Assembly (NCBI RefSeq): GCF_023008405.1
Contig: NZ_CP095376.1
Coordinates: forward strand, 1,326,001-1,390,000
DNA: 64,000 nt
Origin: Amycolatopsis sp. FBCC-B4732
Lineage (GTDB): Bacteria; Actinomycetota; Actinomycetes; Mycobacteriales; Pseudonocardiaceae
Direction: 5' to 3'
The notes beneath the pieces were generated by a model. The model did not search any database, was not told the origin of the DNA, and saw nothing but the letters and a program-made list of their open reading frames with translations. Positions 36,469 through 45,710 of this stretch are shown here, in pieces (position 1 is the first letter of the stretch; the number at the start of each line of letters is the position of its first letter). The position numbers and the translations under genes were made by a program.

Positions 36469-37893
36469 TCAGGCGTGACCGGCGGTGCAGACCGCGGGCT
36501 CCGCGGTGGAAGCCGGCGGAGCGGGAACCGTGCGGCGGGCCAGTACCAGCGCTCCCAGTGCCACCGCGGCCACCAGGAAGCCCGCGCTCACCCCGTACGC
36601 CAGCCGGAACCCGGCCGCCAAGGCCTCGCGGTGGTCGGCGCCGCCGAGGGAAGCCGTCCGGGACGCCGCCACCGAAGCCAGCACCGCCGTGCCGATCGCC
36701 GCGCCCACCTGCTGGGTCGTGGTGATCAGGCCGGACGCCACTCCCGCGTCCGGCGCCGGGACGTCCGACATCGCCAGTCCCATCAGCGCCGGGATCGCCG
36801 CGCCCGCGCCGAGACCCATCACGAGCAGCGGCGGCAGCACGCCGGTGAAGTAGTTCCCGCCGACCTGCGTCAGCAGCAGCAGGCCCGCGATCACCAGGCC
36901 CAGGCCGGACAGCAGCACCGTCCGCGGCCCGAACCGCGCCGACAGCTTGTCCGCGAAGCCCAGCGACGCCACCGCGATCACCAGCGGCACCGGCAGGAAC
37001 GCGACGCCGGTGCGCAGCGCGTCGAGGCCCAGCACCTGTTGCAGGTACAGCGCCGTCACGAACTGGAAGCCGAGCATGCCGGCGACCATCAGCACCATCA
37101 CCAGGTTCGCGCCGGTCACCGCGCGGATCCGGAACAGCCGCAGCGGCAGCAGCGGCGTGCGCGCCTTCGCCTGCCGCACCACGAACGCGGCCAGCAGGCC
37201 GGCCGCCGCGGCCAGCGCGCCCCACGCCGCCGACGAAACCGCGTACACGCCGAGCATCACGGCGCCGGTGACCAGGACCGCGCCGAGCAGGTCCAAGCCC
37301 GCCCGGAGGCCGGTGCCGCGATCCGGGGCAACCACGCGGACGGCCAGCAGCAGCGCGGCGACGCCGATCGGCAGGTTGACGTAGAACGTCCAGTGCCAGT
37401 TCAGCGCCTGCGTCAGCGCGCCGCCCGCGATCAGCCCGATCGACGCGCCCGCCGCCTGCGTGAAGCTGTAGACGCCGATCGCCTTCGCCCGGGCCCGCGG
37501 CTCCGGGTACATCGTCACGATCATCCCGAGCACCACGGCCGACGCGAGCGCCCCGCCGATGCCCTGGACGAACCGCGAGACGACGAGCACGCCCGCGTCC
37601 GCCGAGAGCCCGGCCACCAGGGACGCGGCGGTGAACAGCGCCAGCCCGCCGAGGAAGACGCGGCGGCGGCCGAGCAGGTCGCCGAGCCGCCCGGAGATCA
37701 GGAGCAGACCGCCGAAGGCGACCAGGTAGGCGGTGACCACCCAGGCCAGCCCGGCGGGCGTGAACCCCAGGTCGGCCTGGATGGCGGGCAGCGCCACCGC
37801 GACGATGCTGCTGTCGAGCACGACCATCAGCGAGGCGGCGCACAGCACCGCCAAGGCGAGGCCGCGCGAGCGGGTGGGGTGGTTCTCGGCCAT
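36469..37893 (-). CDS. MFS drug exporter, DHA2 (EmrB/QacA) family
   Basis: A 474-residue transporter with about 14 hydrophobic segments, the DHA2 layout. Motif C-like LDSSIVAVALPAIQADLGF is at the N-terminus, with SGRLGDLLGRRRVFLGGLAL (motif A) and GALTQALNWHWTFYVNLPIG (DHA2 signature). It uses proton motive force to export drugs. ATG chosen because GGAGGGG lies upstream and the MFS homology begins there. It is divergent from an HxlR regulator and probably controlled by it. Confidence 0.92.
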   Translation of the reverse strand: MAENHPTRSRGLALAVLCAASLMVVLDSSIVAVALPAIQADLGFTPAGLAWVVTAYLVAFGGLLLISGRLGDLLGRRRVFLGGLALFTAASLVAGLSADAGVLVVSRFVQGIGGALASAVVLGMIVTMYPEPRARAKAIGVYSFTQAAGASIGLIAGGALTQALNWHWTFYVNLPIGVAALLLAVRVVAPDRGTGLRAGLDLLGAVLVTGAVMLGVYAVSSAAWGALAAAAGLLAAFVVRQAKARTPLLPLRLFRIRAVTGANLVMVLMVAGMLGFQFVTALYLQQVLGLDALRTGVAFLPVPLVIAVASLGFADKLSARFGPRTVLLSGLGLVIAGLLLLTQVGGNYFTGVLPPLLVMGLGAGAAIPALMGLAMSDVPAPDAGVASGLITTTQQVGAAIGTAVLASVAASRTASLGGADHREALAAGFRLAYGVSAGFLVAAVALGALVLARRTVPAPPASTAEPAVCTAGHA

Positions 37894-37998
37894 GTCGGGC
37901 CCCTCCAGTTGAGCGTTCCCCCTGGTCGTCGCCAGGGCACTTCTTGTAACAGTGCCCATCATGTGTGACCATGGGTGACCGCGTAAGGAGGCACTTCC
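37894..37998. promoter_or_regulatory. Divergent promoter region of the MFS exporter and HxlR regulator
   Basis: This 105-base gap must hold both promoters and the regulator's site. Visible elements are a direct repeat GTGACC-ATGG-GTGACC (around 37964-37979) and TTGTAACAGTGCCCATC nearby. Either could be the HxlR operator; neither is a strong palindrome. Confidence 0.4.
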
Positions 37999-38391
37999 AT
38001 GTCCCAGGGGAACATCGGTGTACCTGTCGAGGTCACGGAGATCGACCCGGAAAAACTCGATGTCTGCACCGTGCTGGAGGTCATCAACCGGATCAGCGGG
38101 AAGTGGGCGATCGGCATCCTGCTCGAGGCGATCCGCGGACCGGTGCGGTTCACCGAGCTGGAACGCGCGGTCAACGGGATCAGCCGCCGGATGCTGACCC
38201 TGACGCTGCGCAACCTCGAGCGCGACGGCCTGCTGAAGCGCACGATCTACCCGACGGTCCCGCCGCGCGTGGAGTACGAAGCCACGCCGATGGCGAAGGA
38301 GCTGTACCAGTCGCTCAACGGCCTGCTCGGCTGGGCGGAGCGGCACCGCGACGACATCGCCGAAGCGCGCGTCGCCTACGACGCGGCCTGA
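37999..38391 (+). CDS. HxlR family transcriptional regulator
   Basis: A 130-residue winged-helix regulator of the HxlR family: CTVLEVINRISGKWAIGILL, VRFTELERAVNGISRRMLTL and TLRNLERDGLLKRTIYPTVP with PRVEYEATPMAKEL. HxlR proteins respond to redox or small-molecule stress. Divergent arrangement with an MFS exporter makes it the likely regulator of that gene. It has AAGGAGGC upstream of the ATG. A hairpin terminator follows. Confidence 0.93.
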   Translation: MSQGNIGVPVEVTEIDPEKLDVCTVLEVINRISGKWAIGILLEAIRGPVRFTELERAVNGISRRMLTLTLRNLERDGLLKRTIYPTVPPRVEYEATPMAKELYQSLNGLLGWAERHRDDIAEARVAYDAA

Positions 38392-38401
38392 AAACGTGGA
38401 A

Positions 38402-38445
38402 ACGGGCCGCTGCGCGAGGTCGGGGAGACTCGCGCAGCGGCCCGT
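38402..38445. terminator. Bidirectional hairpin terminator
   Basis: ACGGGCCGCTGCGCGAG (38402-38418) pairs perfectly with CTCGCGCAGCGGCCCGT (38429-38445) over a 10-base loop. It sits between the convergent HxlR and dicarboxylate symporter genes and can serve both. Confidence 0.8.
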
Positions 38446-38490
38446 CGTGGCTCGTGCTCAGCGGGGGCGTGAGCACGAACGTCGGGGGTG

Positions 38491-39837
38491 CTACCGCACC
38501 GTGGCTTCCGCAGGCTCCGGCTCCCGCTCTTCGTCGACCATCGTGGATTCGTCGAAGGGTGCCTGCCCGGCGAACACGCGCCGGGCCTGTTCGCGGTCGA
38601 ACTCCTTCGTCCAGTTTCCGATGAGGACGGTCGCGACGGCGTTGCCCGCGAAGTTCGTCAGCGCGCGGGCCTCGGACATGAACCGGTCGATGCCCAGGAT
38701 GAAGCCGACGCCGTTGACCAGTTCCGGCCGGTGCGACTGCAGACCGCTGGCCAGGGTCGCGATGCCGGAGCCGGACACGCCCGCGGCGCCCTTCGACGCG
38801 ATGATCATGAAGACCAGCAGGCCGATCTGCGCGCCGATCGACAGCGGCTCGTCCTGCGCCGCGGCGATGAACAGCGTCGCCATGGTCAGGTAGATCGCGG
38901 TGCCGTCGAGGTTGAACGAGTAGCCGGTGGGCACGGTGATGCCGACGACGGACTTGTCGACGCCGAGGTGCTCCATCTTCGCGATCAGCCGCGGCAGCGC
39001 CGACTCCGACGAAGACGTCGAGAGGATCAGCAGGAACTCGCGGCCGAGGTAGCGCAGCAGCTTCAGGATGCTGACGCGGGCGCCCAGCCACAGCACCAGC
39101 CCGAGGACCACGAACACGAACACCAGGCAGGTCGCGTAGAACCCGATCATGATCACCGCGAGGCTCTTCAACGCGGCCCAGCCGGTCGCGCCGACCACCG
39201 CCGCGATGGCGCCGAACGCGCCGATCGGGGCGGCCCACATGATCATCGCCAGGATCCGGAAGACCAGCTTCTGCAGGTGCTCGACACCGCGCAGGATCGG
39301 AGCGCCCTTCGGGCCCAGCTTCTGCAGCGCGAACCCGACGAGCAGCGCGACGAGCAGCGTCTGCAGCACTTCGCCTTCGGTGAAGGCGGAAACGAGCGTC
39401 TTCGGGATGATGCCGAGCAGGAAGTCGACCGGGCCTTCGGCGCCACCGGCGGACTTCTGGACGCTCTTCACGTCGGCCGGGTTCAGGTGCAGTCCGGTGC
39501 CGGGGTGCAGCAGGTTGCCCACGACCAGCCCGATGGCGAGGGCGAACGTCGACATGATGATGAAGTAGAACAACGCCATCACCCCGACCTTGCCGACCTT
39601 GGCCGCCTTCGCGACCGAGCCGACGCCGATGACGATGGTGCAGAAGATGATCGGCGTGATCATCATCTTGATCAGGTTGACGAAGCCGTCGCCGAGGGGC
39701 TTGAGGCCCTTGGCGAAGCCCGGGAAGAGGAAGCCCACCAGGATCCCGAGCAGGACCGCGACGATCACGGCCAGGTACAGGTAGTGGGTCTTGTCCCGCT
39801 TGCGCGGGGTCTCCTCGGTGGTCGGTGGGGTCGGCAC
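38491..39837 (-). CDS. Dicarboxylate/amino acid:cation symporter (DAACS family)
   Basis: A 448-residue DctA/GltP-like symporter with about eight hydrophobic segments and two re-entrant loops. The substrate/cation motifs are clear: LSTSSSESALPRL, TGYSFNLDGTAIYLTMA and SKGAAGVSGSGIATLASGL. C4-dicarboxylates or glutamate are the likely substrates. I start at GTG (PTPPTTEETPRKRD), with GGAGG five bases upstream; an upstream reading is less likely. It diverges from a DcuS/DcuR-type two-component pair, which should regulate it. Confidence 0.93.
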   Translation of the reverse strand: MPTPPTTEETPRKRDKTHYLYLAVIVAVLLGILVGFLFPGFAKGLKPLGDGFVNLIKMMITPIIFCTIVIGVGSVAKAAKVGKVGVMALFYFIIMSTFALAIGLVVGNLLHPGTGLHLNPADVKSVQKSAGGAEGPVDFLLGIIPKTLVSAFTEGEVLQTLLVALLVGFALQKLGPKGAPILRGVEHLQKLVFRILAMIMWAAPIGAFGAIAAVVGATGWAALKSLAVIMIGFYATCLVFVFVVLGLVLWLGARVSILKLLRYLGREFLLILSTSSSESALPRLIAKMEHLGVDKSVVGITVPTGYSFNLDGTAIYLTMATLFIAAAQDEPLSIGAQIGLLVFMIIASKGAAGVSGSGIATLASGLQSHRPELVNGVGFILGIDRFMSEARALTNFAGNAVATVLIGNWTKEFDREQARRVFAGQAPFDESTMVDEEREPEPAEATVR

Positions 39838-39987
39838 CGTTGCCTCCAGCTCAGGGGTGTTCCAGGTTGCGGCACACTGTAGGCGCACTTCGGTGACCCG
39901 GCTCACTTGTGTTCATTGAGTTCGCGCGCACCGTCCCGTTCGGACACCGGGGCGCGCGTGTGCTGGTATGAGGAGGTGCCCCCGACG

Positions 39988-41562
39988 ATGCGGTCCCGCT
40001 GGAGCCTGGCCCGTCAGCTGCTCGTGCTGCAGCTGGTGGTGCTGTGCGTGCTGGCCGGCGCCGGGATCACGTTCGCCTACCTCGACGCGTCTCGCGCGGT
40101 CGACGAAAACGCGCGCGACCAGGTCCGCGCGATCGCCTCGACGGTGGCCGACGCGCCGACCGTCGTCGCCGCGGTCAGCACGCCGGACCCGAGCGCGACG
40201 CTGCAGCCGTTCGCGCTGCGCGTGCAGGGCGACACCCACGTCGACTTCATCACGATCATGAGCCCGGCCGGGATCCGGTACACGCACCCGAATCCGGCGC
40301 TGATCGGCCAGCACTACATCGGCACCATCGACCAGGCGCAGCGGGGCGAAGAGCTCACCGAGACCTACACCGGCTCGCTCGGCCCGTCGGTGCGCACGGT
40401 CGTGCCGGTCTTCGACGCCGGCCACCGGGTGGTGGCGCTGGTCGCGGCCGGGATCACCGTCGCGGCCATCTCGGCCGAGCTGCGCGAACGGCTGTGGCCG
40501 CTGTTCGGCGTGGCCGGCGCGGTGCTGCTGGTGGGCGCGCTCGGCGGCTGGCTGATCAGCGCCCGGCTGCGGCGCCAGACCCGCGGCGTCGCGCCGGACG
40601 AGCTGAGCAACCTGTTCGAGTACCACGAAGCCGTGCTGCACTCGGTGCGCGAAGGCGTGCTGCTGGTGGGCCGCGACGGGCGGATCGGGCTGTGCAACGA
40701 CGGCGCGCGCACGCTGCTGGGCCTCGACAGCGACCCGGTCGGGCGCGAGCTGGCCGCGCTGGGCCTGCCCGCCGAACTCGCCGAAGCCTTCAGCTCTTCG
40801 GAAAACCGCGCGGAAGAACTGCACCTGACCGACGCCCGCGTCCTGCTGGTCAGCACGACCGCCGTCCGCTCGGGCGGCCGCGCGCAGGGCACCGTCGTCG
40901 TGCTGCGCGACCACACGGAACTGCAGACGCTGACCGGGGAACTGACCACCGCGCGCGGCCTCGCGGAGGCGTTGCGGTCGCAGGCGCACGAGGCGGCGAA
41001 CCGGCTGCACACGGTCGTTTCCCTGGTGGAGATCGGCAAACCCGAGCAGGCGGTGGAGTTCGCGACCGCGGAGCTCGCGCTGGCGCAGGAGCTGACCGAC
41101 CGGGTCGTCGGCGCCGTCGCCGAGCCGGTGCTTGCCGCGCTGCTGCTGGGAAAGGCGGCCGAGGCGAGCGAGCGCGGGGTCGAGCTGACCGTCACCCCGG
41201 ACACCGTGATCGACGACCTCTCGCTCGGCGTCGCGGCCCGCGACCTGGTGACCATCCTCGGCAACCTGATCGACAACGGCCTCGACGCGGCGGTGCGCGG
41301 CAACGGGCACCCGAAGGTCGTCGTCACGGCGCGCACCGAGGAGGACGGCTTGCTGCTGCGCGTGGCCGACACCGGGCCCGGCGTCCCCGACGACGCCGAC
41401 GTGTTCCGCCGCGGCTGGTCGACGAAGGCGGAGGACGGCCACGGCCTCGGCCTGGCACTGGTCGGGCAGGCGGTCCGCCGCTACGGCGGTACGGTCGAGG
41501 TCGGACGGGACGGCGGCGCGGTGTTCACCGTGCGCCTCCCGCGGCAGGAGGCGGACCGGTGA
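39988..41562 (+). CDS. DcuS/CitA-type sensor histidine kinase
   Basis: A 524-residue sensor kinase. It has a first membrane segment (LLVLQLVVLCVLAGAGITFA), a periplasmic sensor of the sCache/PAS type (DFITIMSPAGIRYTHPNPAL, IDQAQRGEELTETYTG), a second membrane segment, a cytoplasmic PAS (VLHSVREGVLLVGRDGRIGL), a Spo0B-type H-box with the histidine in QAHEAANRLHT, and a HATPase (NLIDNGLDAAV, VADTGPGVPDDADVF, HGLGLALVGQAV). It probably senses C4-dicarboxylates or citrate. Coupled to the next gene by GTGA. Confidence 0.92.
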   Translation: MRSRWSLARQLLVLQLVVLCVLAGAGITFAYLDASRAVDENARDQVRAIASTVADAPTVVAAVSTPDPSATLQPFALRVQGDTHVDFITIMSPAGIRYTHPNPALIGQHYIGTIDQAQRGEELTETYTGSLGPSVRTVVPVFDAGHRVVALVAAGITVAAISAELRERLWPLFGVAGAVLLVGALGGWLISARLRRQTRGVAPDELSNLFEYHEAVLHSVREGVLLVGRDGRIGLCNDGARTLLGLDSDPVGRELAALGLPAELAEAFSSSENRAEELHLTDARVLLVSTTAVRSGGRAQGTVVVLRDHTELQTLTGELTTARGLAEALRSQAHEAANRLHTVVSLVEIGKPEQAVEFATAELALAQELTDRVVGAVAEPVLAALLLGKAAEASERGVELTVTPDTVIDDLSLGVAARDLVTILGNLIDNGLDAAVRGNGHPKVVVTARTEEDGLLLRVADTGPGVPDDADVFRRGWSTKAEDGHGLGLALVGQAVRRYGGTVEVGRDGGAVFTVRLPRQEADR

Positions 41563-42227
41563 TCCGGGTGCTGGTGGTGGAGGACGAGCCGGTCGCGGCC
41601 GAAGCGCACCGCGTGTACGTCGAACGGCTCCCCGGCTTTTCGGTGGCCGGCGTGGTCCATTCCGGCGGCGACGCCCTGCGCTTCTGCGAGCGCGAGCCGG
41701 TCGACCTGGTGCTGCTGGACTTCTACCTCCCGGACACGCACGGCTTGGCGGTGTGCCGATCGCTGCGCGCGGCCGGCCTCCCGATCGACGTCATCGCGGT
41801 GACGTCGGCCCGCGACCTCGCCTTGGTGAAGGCGGCGGTGTCGGTCGGGGTGGTGCAGTACCTGCTCAAGCCGTTCACGTTCGCGACCCTGCGCGAGAAG
41901 CTGGAGCGCTACGCGGAGTTCCGCGATGCGTCCGGCGAGGTGACCGGCCAGGCGGAGATCGACCGCGCGCTGGGCGCGTTGCGCACGACGGAGCAGCCCC
42001 CGCTGCCGAAGGGCATGAGCGTCCAGACCCTGGAGGCGATCCAGGACGCGCTCTCCGGAGCGGCGGAGGGCCTTTCGGCAGGAGCGGCGGCGAGCGCGAT
42101 CGGCGCTTCGCGCGTGACGGCCCGGCGGTACCTGGAGTACTTGGCGGACAACGGAATGGCCCACCGCGAGCCCCACTACGGCCAGGTCGGGCGCCCGGAG
42201 GTCTGGTACCGCCTGACGAGGGTGTGA
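41559..42227 (+). CDS. DcuR/CitB-type response regulator
   Basis: A 222-residue response regulator. Receiver domain: VLVVEDEPVAAEAHRVY, phospho-acceptor Asp in LVLLDFYLPDTHGLAV and the switch lysine in YLLKPF. The C-terminus is an HTH of DcuR type (GAAASAIGASRVTARRYLEY) ending in GRPEVWYRL. It should activate the divergent dicarboxylate symporter when the kinase sees substrate. The GTG start overlaps the kinase stop. Confidence 0.92.
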   Translation: MIRVLVVEDEPVAAEAHRVYVERLPGFSVAGVVHSGGDALRFCEREPVDLVLLDFYLPDTHGLAVCRSLRAAGLPIDVIAVTSARDLALVKAAVSVGVVQYLLKPFTFATLREKLERYAEFRDASGEVTGQAEIDRALGALRTTEQPPLPKGMSVQTLEAIQDALSGAAEGLSAGAAASAIGASRVTARRYLEYLADNGMAHREPHYGQVGRPEVWYRLTRV

Positions 42228-42586
42228 GCTACCGCCGGCCGGCCAGGTCTCGGATCACCCGAGCCGACCGCCGTTCGACCTCCGCACGCCTGACCCGCCT
42301 GACGAGCGCGAGGGGAGCGCGGCGGGCGCGACGGGTGCCCAGCTGTCGCGCCGACCCGCCCGGAGCTGGTAGCGCACGAACTCCGCCGAGACCTCGTCGG
42401 GCCACGTCGTAGTTGGCGAACACCACCACCTAGTCGGCGGTGACGACCACCGTCCCCCTCGAAACCCCATACCCGTCAGCCCCGTCGCGTATAACGACCT
42501 ATACCGCGAGCCTCCGACTTCCGGCGGTTCCGGCGGCGCGGTCCGTGCGGTAGACCGGGAAGATCACCGACCAGGGGAGTGCCGCC
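42228..42586 (-). pseudogene. Possible decayed gene fragment in intergenic space
   Basis: This gap before the M64 peptidase has no intact gene. On the minus strand a protein-like stretch VVVTAD, then a TAG, then VVVFANYDVARR shifts frame into EVSAEFVRYQLRAGRRDSWA. A stop plus a frameshift in a short span look like a degraded small ORF. I cannot name a parent family. Confidence 0.25.
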
Positions 42587-44335
42587 ATGCGGAAGTGGGC
42601 CGGGATCGTCGCAGCCGCGATCATGGTGCTGGGGATCGCCACTCCGGCAGAGGCCGGCGAACCCGCCGGCAGCGTCACCGACGTCCAGGTGACCGGGCCG
42701 GTCTCGCAGCGGTTCAACCTCGTCGTCCTCGGGGACGGCTACACCGCCGCCGAACAGCCCAAGTTCTTCGCCGACGTCCAGCGGCACGTCAGCACGCTCT
42801 GGTCGCTCGAGCCGTTCAAGTCCTACCGCAGCTACTTCAACGTCTTCGCCGTCTCCATCGCCTCGCCCGAGTCCGGTGTGGACTGTGACCCCTCGCTCGA
42901 CGCGCCGAAGAAGAACACCCCGCTGGACATGGGTTTCTGGGGCGGGTGCAACGCGCAGAGCGTGCAGCGCCTGCTCACCGTCGACGACGCCGCCGCGCAG
43001 CGGTACGCCGACCTCGTGCCCGGCACCGGCCCGGCGAACCGGCAGATCCTGGCGCTGGGCAACAGCAGCACCTACGGCGGCGCGGGTGGTTCGTACGCGA
43101 CGGCGTCGGGCGGGAACGCCTTGTCCGCGCTCATCTCGCCGCACGAACTGGGCCACTCGCTCGGCGGCCTCGACGACGAGTACGACTACTACGCCCGCAA
43201 CGTCCCGGGCGGCGCGTACGAAGGCGGCGAGCCCGACTCGGTCCACCACACCCTGCTGACCGAAAAGCAGCTGCGCGACCAGCACGCGAAGTGGTGGCGC
43301 TGGCTCGGCGAACCGAGCGAGTCCGGCGGCTCGATCGGCCGCTTCGAAGGCGGCCTGTACACGCAGACCGGCGTGTGGCGCCCGAGCAAGCACTCAATGA
43401 TGAAGACCCTCGGCTACAACTTCGACCAGGTCGGCCGCGAGCGGATGACGCAGCGGATCGCGGCGAAGGTCCCGCTCGTCAGCGGCGGTACGCCGGCCGG
43501 GACGATCGGCGCCGACCGGGTCGTGTGGCTGCGGACGATGCACCCCGTCGACCACCGCCTCGACGTCCGCTGGACCCTCGACGGCGTCGCGCTGCGGGCC
43601 CGCGAAGCGGTCGACCTCCGGCAGGCGCACGTGAAGCCGGGCAAGCACACGCTGACGGCGACGGTCACCGATCCGACGCCGTTCGTCCGCGACCCGGCCG
43701 CTCGGCCCTCGGCCACGCGCACCTGGACGGTGGACACCAGCGTGGTCACCCCGCCCGCGGGCGGCCCGGCGGTGGTCGCGTCGACCGCCACCGCGCAGCC
43801 GGTCGGCGGGCACGACGTCGTCTACGTCGAAACGGGCGAGCCGACCGGGGCGGTTCCCCAGGTCCGCTGGGCCCTCGACGGCAAGCCGGTCGCGACCGGG
43901 CCCGACTACGCGCTGAAGGAATCCCGTGGGACGCACCAGCTGACCGCGACGACCGGCGGCACGACGCTGACCTGGACGGTCGACGCGGCGGGCCCGACGA
44001 CGACGGCCGAAGCACCGGCGGGCCAGGCGGTCCACGGCTCGTTCACGATGCGGCTGACGGCGTCCGACGGGATGCCGGAGTTCCGCGTCGACGGCGACGG
44101 CTGGCACAAGTACTACGGCTGGCCGACCGACCCGGACGCGCCGTACCTGTTCACCCCGCGTGGCACGGAAATCGACGGCCTGGCGTACGGCAACCTCGGC
44201 CCGGACGGCCTCACGGTGTCGCCGTTCACCGAACGCAAGCCGGGCTACGGCCGCCACCGCGTCGAGTACCGCTCGATCGACGCGGCGGGCAACACCGGCC
44301 CGACGCGCTCGTTCGAGGTGACGCTGCTGCCGTGA
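42587..44335 (+). CDS. Secreted M64 family metallopeptidase
   Basis: A 582-residue secreted protein. After a signal peptide (GIVAAAIMVLGIATPAEA) comes the M64 (IgA-peptidase-like) domain, residues about 45-300. It has RFNLVVLGDGYTAAEQPKFF at the start and the zinc motif SPHELGHSLGGLDDEYDYYA (HExxH-x-D-like). The C-terminal half is Ig/beta-rich (TWTVDTSVVTPPAGG repeats) and probably anchors or binds substrate. Stop codon overlaps that of the convergent GH20 gene. Confidence 0.92.
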   Translation: MRKWAGIVAAAIMVLGIATPAEAGEPAGSVTDVQVTGPVSQRFNLVVLGDGYTAAEQPKFFADVQRHVSTLWSLEPFKSYRSYFNVFAVSIASPESGVDCDPSLDAPKKNTPLDMGFWGGCNAQSVQRLLTVDDAAAQRYADLVPGTGPANRQILALGNSSTYGGAGGSYATASGGNALSALISPHELGHSLGGLDDEYDYYARNVPGGAYEGGEPDSVHHTLLTEKQLRDQHAKWWRWLGEPSESGGSIGRFEGGLYTQTGVWRPSKHSMMKTLGYNFDQVGRERMTQRIAAKVPLVSGGTPAGTIGADRVVWLRTMHPVDHRLDVRWTLDGVALRAREAVDLRQAHVKPGKHTLTATVTDPTPFVRDPAARPSATRTWTVDTSVVTPPAGGPAVVASTATAQPVGGHDVVYVETGEPTGAVPQVRWALDGKPVATGPDYALKESRGTHQLTATTGGTTLTWTVDAAGPTTTAEAPAGQAVHGSFTMRLTASDGMPEFRVDGDGWHKYYGWPTDPDAPYLFTPRGTEIDGLAYGNLGPDGLTVSPFTERKPGYGRHRVEYRSIDAAGNTGPTRSFEVTLLP

Positions 44336-45709
44336 TCAGCGGAGCCGGCCCGGCACCCCGGGCCGGGTCTGCCACGGGTGCGGTCCGGCGAGCGGCCGGT
44401 ACTCGACGCCGAGCGCGTCGAGCCGGGGCAGGTGGTGGTCGCGCAGCCGCGGCAGGAATTCGGCGTAGTCCCGGGCCCCGGAGCTCCACGCGACCTCCGC
44501 GAACGCCGACAGCCGCGGGAACGCCATGTAGTCCACGCGCCGGACGGTGTCGAGGTGCTCGCTCCACACCTGCGCCTGCACGCCGCGCAGGCGCGGGCCG
44601 GTGAGGGCCGGCTCGTACGCGTACACGTCCTCCAGCGTGTGCACCGCGCCGACCGGGATCGGCTCGTCCGGGTGCTCGGCCTGGCGGTGGTCGAGGTAGA
44701 CGTGCTGCTCCGGGCACATCACGACGTCGTGGCCGGCTTCGGCCGCGCGCAGGCCCGCGGCCTCGTGCTGCCACGAGCCGATCACCATCGGGGGGAGGCC
44801 GTCGATGTCGAGGACCTCGTCCCAGCCCATCGGCGTCCGGCCGCGAGCCGTCAGGTGCTCGGCCAGCAGGCGGACGAACTCGCGGTGCTCGTCGGTCGCG
44901 CCCGGCGTCTCGTCGCCGCCCAGCGCGATCACCGGGGACGGGAAGACCTCCAGCAGGTAGTCGAACACTGTCCGGAAGAAGTCCAAAGTGGACTCCGATG
45001 GCGACAGCAGCGAAGTGCTGATGCCCCAGGAGGTCCAGATCTCGTACGACGACTCGGTGCCCAGCGCCGGATACGCGGCCAGCGCCGCCCGCGCGTGGCC
45101 CGGGATGTCGATCTCGGGCACCACCGTGATGGCTCGCGCGGCCGCGTAGGCGACGATCTCCCGCAGGTCGTCGCCGGTGTAGAAGCCGCCGTGCGGACGC
45201 CCGTCCTGCGGGCCTCCGCTGCCCTGCATCGACGACGGCCGCCAGCCGCCCACCGACGTCAGCTCCGGGTACTCCGGCACCTCGAAGCGCCAGCCCTGGT
45301 CGTCGGTGAGGTGCAGGTTCAGCACGTTCAGCTTGTGCGCGGCCAGCAGGTCGACGAACCGGAGCACCTCGGCCTTGGTCCGGAAGTGCCGGGCGACGTC
45401 GAGCAGGCAGCCGCGCCAGCCGAACCGCGGGTGGTCTTCCACCACCCCGCACGGCAGGGAAAGCCCGGTTTCCAGCGAAGCGGCGCGGAACGCGTCCGGC
45501 CCGGCGAGCTGGCGCAGGGTTTGGCGTCCGTAGAACTCCCCGGCCGCGTCGGCGCACGACAGCACGACGCCGGACGGCGAGATCTCCAGCCGGTAGCCCT
45601 CCGCCGGCAGGTCGGTGCCGCGAACGTCCACAGGGGACGGCCAAGGGCACGAACCGGGAGCGGGCGTCACCGAAACCGGCCGGGGGAGCAGTGTGTCGAA
45701 GGAAGACAT
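44336..45709 (-). CDS. GH20 beta-N-acetylhexosaminidase
   Basis: A 457-residue GH20 enzyme without a signal peptide, so probably cytoplasmic. It carries the catalytic GGDETPG pair (Asp-Glu) at about 257, with the barrel start GWRGCLLDVARHFRTKAEVL, LNVLNLHLTDDQGWRFEVPE and VVPEIDIPGHA. It would cleave imported chitobiose or GlcNAc conjugates. It is one base downstream of a sugar ABC permease gene, as in Streptomyces das clusters (DasD-like role inferred). Confidence 0.93.
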   Translation of the reverse strand: MSSFDTLLPRPVSVTPAPGSCPWPSPVDVRGTDLPAEGYRLEISPSGVVLSCADAAGEFYGRQTLRQLAGPDAFRAASLETGLSLPCGVVEDHPRFGWRGCLLDVARHFRTKAEVLRFVDLLAAHKLNVLNLHLTDDQGWRFEVPEYPELTSVGGWRPSSMQGSGGPQDGRPHGGFYTGDDLREIVAYAAARAITVVPEIDIPGHARAALAAYPALGTESSYEIWTSWGISTSLLSPSESTLDFFRTVFDYLLEVFPSPVIALGGDETPGATDEHREFVRLLAEHLTARGRTPMGWDEVLDIDGLPPMVIGSWQHEAAGLRAAEAGHDVVMCPEQHVYLDHRQAEHPDEPIPVGAVHTLEDVYAYEPALTGPRLRGVQAQVWSEHLDTVRRVDYMAFPRLSAFAEVAWSSGARDYAEFLPRLRDHHLPRLDALGVEYRPLAGPHPWQTRPGVPGRLR

Positions 45710-45710
45710 G

